DNA from: RGIG2094 sp045660065
GTDB lineage: Bacteria > Bacillota > Clostridia > RGIG6154
Direction of reading: 5' to 3'
NCBI GenBank assembly: GCA_045660065.1
Contig: JAZRDC010000047.1
Span: 1-16,474 of the forward strand
DNA: 16,474 nucleotides
Shown here in pieces: positions 13,790 through 16,474 of the stretch. The first letter of the stretch is position 1, and each line of letters begins with the position of its first letter. A program made the position numbers and the translations under genes. The notes under the pieces were generated by a model. The model saw nothing but the letters and a program-made list of their open reading frames with translations. It did no database searches and was not told the DNA's origin.

Positions 13790-15150
13790 TTTACACCCTG
13801 AGGAGTATCTTCAAGAACAATTCCCTGGTCTTTCAGATAATCACGGATTTCATCAGCACGGGCAAAGTTTTTATCTTTTCTTGCCTGCTGTCTTTCTTCA
13901 ATAAGTTTTTCAATTTCTGCTTCAAGATTATCTGATTTTTCTTCTTTGAAAATACCTAAAATATCGCAAAGTTCTTTTAAAAGGTCATAGGCCGCCTGTG
14001 CAGATTTTTTTGACAAATTTCCTTCTGCAATAGCAGTGTTTACATCTTTAACCATTTCAAACAATACAGAAATTGCATCGGCTGTGTTTAAATCATCATC
14101 CATTGCGTCGGTATATTTCTTTTTGTATTCTGAAAAATCTTTGTCAACAGAACCTGTAGCATTTTCAATATAAAATTCAAGATTTTCTGCACATGTATCA
14201 ATTCTTGTAAGTCCATTTTCTGACTGTGCTAAAAGTTCATCAGAAAAATTAATAGGACTTCTGTAATGAGCAGAAAGCATAAAGAATCTTATTACTCTGT
14301 ATGGGAAATGCTTGATAATATCTCGTATTGTAAAGAAATTGCCTAATGATTTGGACATTTTCTGACCGTCTACATTAATAAATCCGTTGTGCATCCAGTA
14401 TTTTGCAAAAGTGCATCCGTGAGCACATTCACTCTGTGCAATTTCATTTTCGTGATGCGGGAACATTAAGTCTTTACCACCGCTGTGAATATCAATAGTT
14501 TCACCAAGATATTTGTTTGCCATGGCAGAACATTCAATATGCCATCCCGGTCTTCCCATACCCCATGGACTTTCCCATGCAGGTTCACCTGGCTTTTGCT
14601 TTTTCCATATTGCAAAATCCAAAGGATGCTTTTTATCTTCATTAACATTTACTCTCGCACCTGAAACAAGGTCGTCAAGAGGCTGTTTGGAAAGTTTTCC
14701 GTACCCTTCAAACTTTAATGTAGAAAAGTACACATCACCGTCAACATTGTATGCATAACCTTTTTCAATCAAAGTGCTTACAAGTTCAATAATTTCTTCA
14801 ATATGTTCAGTTGCTTTAGGATGAACAGTCGCCTTTCTTATTCCAAGACCTTCTGCATCTTTGAAATATTCTTCAATGTACTGTTCGCCAAGTTCCTTAA
14901 CTGTAATTCCAAGTTCATTTGCCTTGTTAATCATTTTATCGTCAATATCAGTAAAATTCTGAATGAAATTTACTTTATATCCGATGTATTCAAAATATCT
15001 TCTTAATGTATCGAAAATAATAAATGGTCTTGCATTACCAAGATGAAAATAGTTGTAAACTGTTGGTCCGCAGGAATACATATTTACAACGCCCTCATTT
15101 ACGGGCACAAATTCTTCCTTGGATTTAGACATTGTATTATAAATTTTCAT
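13774..15150 (-). CDS. cysS: Cysteinyl-tRNA synthetase
   Basis: This 458-residue protein is full length for the family. From the chosen start: Cys27 in SCGPTVYNYFHLGN, which includes the HIGH-type motif HLGN (36-39); FIQNFTDIDDKMI; the zinc ligands Cys207 (WHIECSAM) and the FPHHENEIAQSE cluster; and KMSKS (264-268). The C-terminus ends DTPQGVKWKRV. It charges tRNA-Cys in the cytoplasm. I chose the ATG at 15150 because MKIYNTMSKSKEEF matches the usual N-terminus. ATGs at 15162 and 15174 are in frame and would overlap cysE; none has a strong binding site, so the start is uncertain by up to eight codons. Translation is probably coupled to cysE, whose stop lies one base upstream. Confidence 0.96.
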   Translation of the reverse strand: MKIYNTMSKSKEEFVPVNEGVVNMYSCGPTVYNYFHLGNARPFIIFDTLRRYFEYIGYKVNFIQNFTDIDDKMINKANELGITVKELGEQYIEEYFKDAEGLGIRKATVHPKATEHIEEIIELVSTLIEKGYAYNVDGDVYFSTLKFEGYGKLSKQPLDDLVSGARVNVNEDKKHPLDFAIWKKQKPGEPAWESPWGMGRPGWHIECSAMANKYLGETIDIHSGGKDLMFPHHENEIAQSECAHGCTFAKYWMHNGFINVDGQKMSKSLGNFFTIRDIIKHFPYRVIRFFMLSAHYRSPINFSDELLAQSENGLTRIDTCAENLEFYIENATGSVDKDFSEYKKKYTDAMDDDLNTADAISVLFEMVKDVNTAIAEGNLSKKSAQAAYDLLKELCDILGIFKEEKSDNLEAEIEKLIEERQQARKDKNFARADEIRDYLKDQGIVLEDTPQGVKWKRV

Positions 15151-15151
15151 T

Positions 15152-15793
15152 TTATGCACCATCGCTTTCGTCATTCAATTTCTTTTCAAGCTGCTCTAAC
15201 TTTATATTTATGCGGCAGAATTCCTGTGATACAGGGTCCGGCATATGAATATGGTCGAAATTAGCACCCACTCTTTGATTGTTCTTTTTAACTATTCTTG
15301 CAGGAATTCCCACACAAGTACAATCAGGTGGTACTTCTGTTAAAACTACCGCATTTGCTGCGATTTTTGTATTGTCGCCAACGGTAAACGGGCCTAACAC
15401 CTTTGCACCTGCACCAACTAAAACATTGTTACCAAGAGTCGGATGTCTTTTCCCTTTATCTTTACCTGTACCACCAAGTGTAACTCCCTGATATATGGTA
15501 CAGTTATCACCAACAACAGCAGTTTCGCCAATAACAACTCCGGTTCCGTGGTCAATAAACACACCTGAGCCGATTTTTGCCGCAGGATGAATTTCAATCC
15601 CATACTTGCGTCTGGTTTTGTTTGAAATCATTGTCGCTAAAAATTTATGTCCCCTGTTATACATCCTGTGAGCAACTCTGTGCCTCATAATTGCTTTAAA
15701 TCCGGGATACATAAAAAATACTTCCAAAGCATTTCGGGCGGCAGGGTCTCTGTCCAGAATTGCCGAAATGTCAGTTTTTAATTCTTTGAACAT
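15152..15793 (-). CDS. cysE: Serine O-acetyltransferase
   Basis: This 213-residue protein is of the short CysE type found in Firmicutes. An N-terminal helical domain (DISAILDRDPAARNALEVFF, then FKAIMRHRVAHRMY) precedes a left-handed beta-helix of hexapeptide repeats (IGSGVFIDHGTGVVIGETAVVGDNCTIY in two stretches, then GVTLGGTGKDKGKRHPTLGN) with the active-site DHGTG and the acetyl-CoA loop. It makes O-acetylserine, the first step of cysteine synthesis. The start at 15793 follows GGAGGAGG at ideal spacing; a longer in-frame start at 15838 precedes the binding site and overlaps the -10 box. It is the first gene of the run with cysS and mrnC. Unlike some Firmicute clusters, its leader is too short (about 30 bases) to hold a T-box. 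Confidence 0.95.
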   Translation of the reverse strand: MFKELKTDISAILDRDPAARNALEVFFMYPGFKAIMRHRVAHRMYNRGHKFLATMISNKTRRKYGIEIHPAAKIGSGVFIDHGTGVVIGETAVVGDNCTIYQGVTLGGTGKDKGKRHPTLGNNVLVGAGAKVLGPFTVGDNTKIAANAVVLTEVPPDCTCVGIPARIVKKNNQRVGANFDHIHMPDPVSQEFCRINIKLEQLEKKLNDESDGA

Positions 15794-15828
15794 ACCATAC
15801 CTCCTCCAATTTACAATAACTCTAATAT

Positions 15829-15857
15829 ATGATATCACATTTTTACAAAAACTGCAA
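15829..15857 (-). promoter_or_regulatory. Promoter of the cysE gene run
   Basis: On the minus strand TTGCAG (15852-15857) and TATCAT (15829-15834) with a 17-bp spacer, about 35 bp before the cysE start codon. I see no other convincing promoter in the gaps between cysE and the methyltransferase gene. Confidence 0.65.
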
Positions 15858-15956
15858 CAGAATTATTCTTTTTTTTGAAAATTTTTCTCTCTTTTTTACA
15901 ATCCATTCTTAATTCAAACATTTAATATTCCAGACACAAATCTTCCCTCAAATGCC

Positions 15957-15985
15957 TTGACATTTAAGCGAAATAATTGTATAAT
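15957..15985 (+). promoter_or_regulatory. Consensus promoter upstream of the tRNA-like elements
   Basis: TTGACA (15957-15962) and TATAAT (15980-15985) with a 17-bp spacer: a perfect vegetative promoter pointing right. The start would be near 15992, about 50 bases before the first tRNA-Ser-like element. No protein-coding gene follows, which favours a stable-RNA transcript. Confidence 0.75.
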
Positions 15986-15993
15986 ACCTAAAG

Positions 15994-16021
15994 AAAAAAA
16001 GCAGATGCCTGATACGCATCT
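15994..16021 (-). terminator. Possible minus-strand terminator
   Basis: Stem AGATGC/GCATCT (16003-16008 with 16016-16021) with a 7-base loop, followed on the minus strand, after two more bases, by seven T. It would end a leftward transcript coming from beyond the right edge. On the plus strand it lies just after the promoter start site and has only a distant, weak T run. Confidence 0.45.
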
Positions 16022-16043
16022 ACTCAATTTTTCAATTCAATAT

Positions 16044-16138
16044 GGAGTGGTATCGAAGTGGTCATAACGGACATGACTCGAAATGTTTGAGAATGAGAAG
16101 ATTTTAGAAACCCAAAAATCCAGTAACCATGCGGGTTT
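16044..16138 (+). other. tRNA-Ser(CGA)-like 5' half, broken after the anticodon loop (element A)
   Basis: The 5' half is a good tRNA-Ser: acceptor strand GGAGTGG (16044-16050), TA, D-arm TCG-AAGTGGTCATAA-CGG, then anticodon 5' strand CATGA and loop CTCGAAA (16077-16083) with anticodon CGA at 16079-16081. The expected 3' strand TCATG does not follow. Instead come about 44 unrelated bases containing TTTTAGAA, after which CATG (16128-16131) could pair with the 5' strand. No T-arm of the GGTTCGAATCC type and no matching 3' acceptor strand CCACTCC is present before the next element. It could be a pseudo-tRNA, an interrupted tRNA or part of a tRNA-derived RNA. Confidence 0.5.
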
Positions 16139-16147
16139 GCGGGTGAT

Positions 16148-16227
16148 GGAAAATTTTCCCAAGTGCCAGTTCTCTCCTAAAATTCTCTCCAAAATCGTAC
16201 TCCCATCTATGTACGATTGGAAACCAA
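16148..16227 (+). other. Cluster of palindromes and hairpins downstream of element A
   Basis: GGAAAATTTTCC (16148-16159) is a perfect palindrome. TTCTCTCC is repeated (16170-16177 and 16182-16189). An 8-bp stem AATCGTAC/GTACGATT (16193-16200 with 16211-16218) encloses a 10-base loop and runs into a TTGG-AAA-CCAA hairpin (16217-16227). Together they suggest a structured RNA continuing from the tRNA-like element, but no known family is recognised. Confidence 0.35.
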
Positions 16228-16333
16228 CTTTTGAGAAAAACTTGCAAAAAAACGTAAAGAATTGAATCAAAATTTTAATATTGAAAATCTGATTTTTGGG
16301 AGCAAATTTTCCAATAAATCTGATAATAAATAT

Positions 16334-16454
16334 GGAGATGTACCCAAGTGGTTGAAGGGTCCGCACTCGAAATTGTCCCAATCTTTTAGAAGTTGTTGGA
16401 ATACAATTCTCCGCAAGCCCTGTAACAGTGCGGTTTTCAGCAATCGGTGCTGAC
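16334..16454 (+). other. tRNA-Ser(CGA)-like sequence interrupted after the anticodon loop (element B)
   Basis: Acceptor GGAGATG (16334-16340), TA, D-arm CCC-AAGTGGTTGAA-GGG, anticodon strand CCGCA (16361-16365) and loop CTCGAAA with anticodon CGA (16368-16370). The exact partner TGCGG appears only at 16429-16433, after 56 extra bases. Removing those 56 bases gives a perfect 5-bp anticodon arm followed by a plausible Ser-type variable arm TCAGCA-ATCGG-TGCTGA (16437-16453). The extra segment folds by itself: AATTGT/ACAATT, CCAA/TTGG, CTT/AAG. No T-arm is visible in the 20 bases left before the window ends, so an intact tRNA cannot be claimed. Confidence 0.5.
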
Positions 16455-16474
16455 AATAAAGAAATTCTTTTCTA

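Larger units (their letters stand above)
15858..16474. other. Gene-free right end holding tRNA-like sequences
   Basis: No reading frame here looks like a real protein. From left to right: an A/T-rich spacer to 15956 with nothing recognisable, a strong rightward promoter, a hairpin, the first tRNA-Ser-like element (16044), a run of hairpins and palindromes, an A/T-rich spacer (16228-16333), and the second tRNA-Ser-like element (16334), which runs to the window end. Confidence 0.7.

Noticed and set aside
15151..15174. Longer cysS start (ATG at 15174)
   Set aside because: It overlaps cysE, has no better binding site, and the conserved N-terminus begins at MKIYNT; not fully excluded.
15794..15838. 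Longer cysE start at 15838
   Set aside because: It overlaps the predicted -10 box and precedes the strong GGAGGAGG site that serves the start at 15793.
16084..16333. Group I intron interrupting tRNA-Ser element A
   Set aside because: No recognisable group I core and no tRNA 3' half within the 250 bases before the next element; the 56-base insert of element B is far too short for one.
16037..16456. 139-codon minus-strand reading frame across the right end
   Set aside because: It is the complement of the two tRNA-Ser-like elements; no family resemblance or ribosome binding site supports a protein.
1..16474. CRISPR arrays, insertion sequences or phage genes
   Set aside because: No regularly spaced repeats, transposase, integrase or cas-like frames were seen.

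Overview
The window is low-GC DNA that reads as a member of the class Clostridia (Bacillota), most likely host-associated. Evidence: strong AGGAGG-type ribosome binding sites, several TTG start codons, TTGACA/TATAAT promoters with 17-bp spacers, a T-box leader, and the Firmicute order cysE-cysS-mrnC. The left edge cuts a gene. The right end lies among repeated tRNA-like sequences, where short-read assemblies often break.

Left part (1-3063, minus strand). First is the start of a MarR-type regulator with a consensus promoter framed by two copies of a palindrome. Next is a 766-residue fusion protein: XRE helix-turn-helix, then cupin, then acyl-CoA synthetase. A full T-box riboswitch precedes it, and its best specifier codon is AUC (isoleucine). 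This is the most interesting part of the window: a CoA ligase carrying its own DNA-binding and cupin domains, apparently switched on when isoleucyl-tRNA is uncharged. My inference is that it activates a branched-chain acid such as 2-methylbutyrate for isoleucine recovery.

Middle (3092-4460). A divergent promoter drives a PAP2-type membrane phosphatase on the plus strand. It converges on a cold-shock protein gene, and a hairpin usable in both directions separates them.

Right part (4464-15857, minus strand). A cysE promoter begins a close-packed run of ten genes: cysE, cysS, mrnC, a YitT-family membrane protein, the N- and C-terminal halves of a split transketolase, fucI, rhaB, a pcrA-type helicase and a SAM methyltransferase. 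Most junctions overlap or lie within about 60 bases, so they are probably co-transcribed, at least in part. Cysteine synthesis and charging and rRNA maturation thus sit upstream of an isomerase / FGGY kinase / split-transketolase sugar cassette, with DNA repair at the end. No sugar transporter or aldolase lies in the window.

Right end (15858-16474). There is no credible protein gene. A consensus plus-strand promoter faces two tRNA-Ser(CGA)-like 5' halves 290 bp apart. Both depart from a normal tRNA at the same point, just after the anticodon loop, and their continuations are related. They could be pseudo-tRNAs, interrupted tRNAs, integration scars or assembly artefacts.
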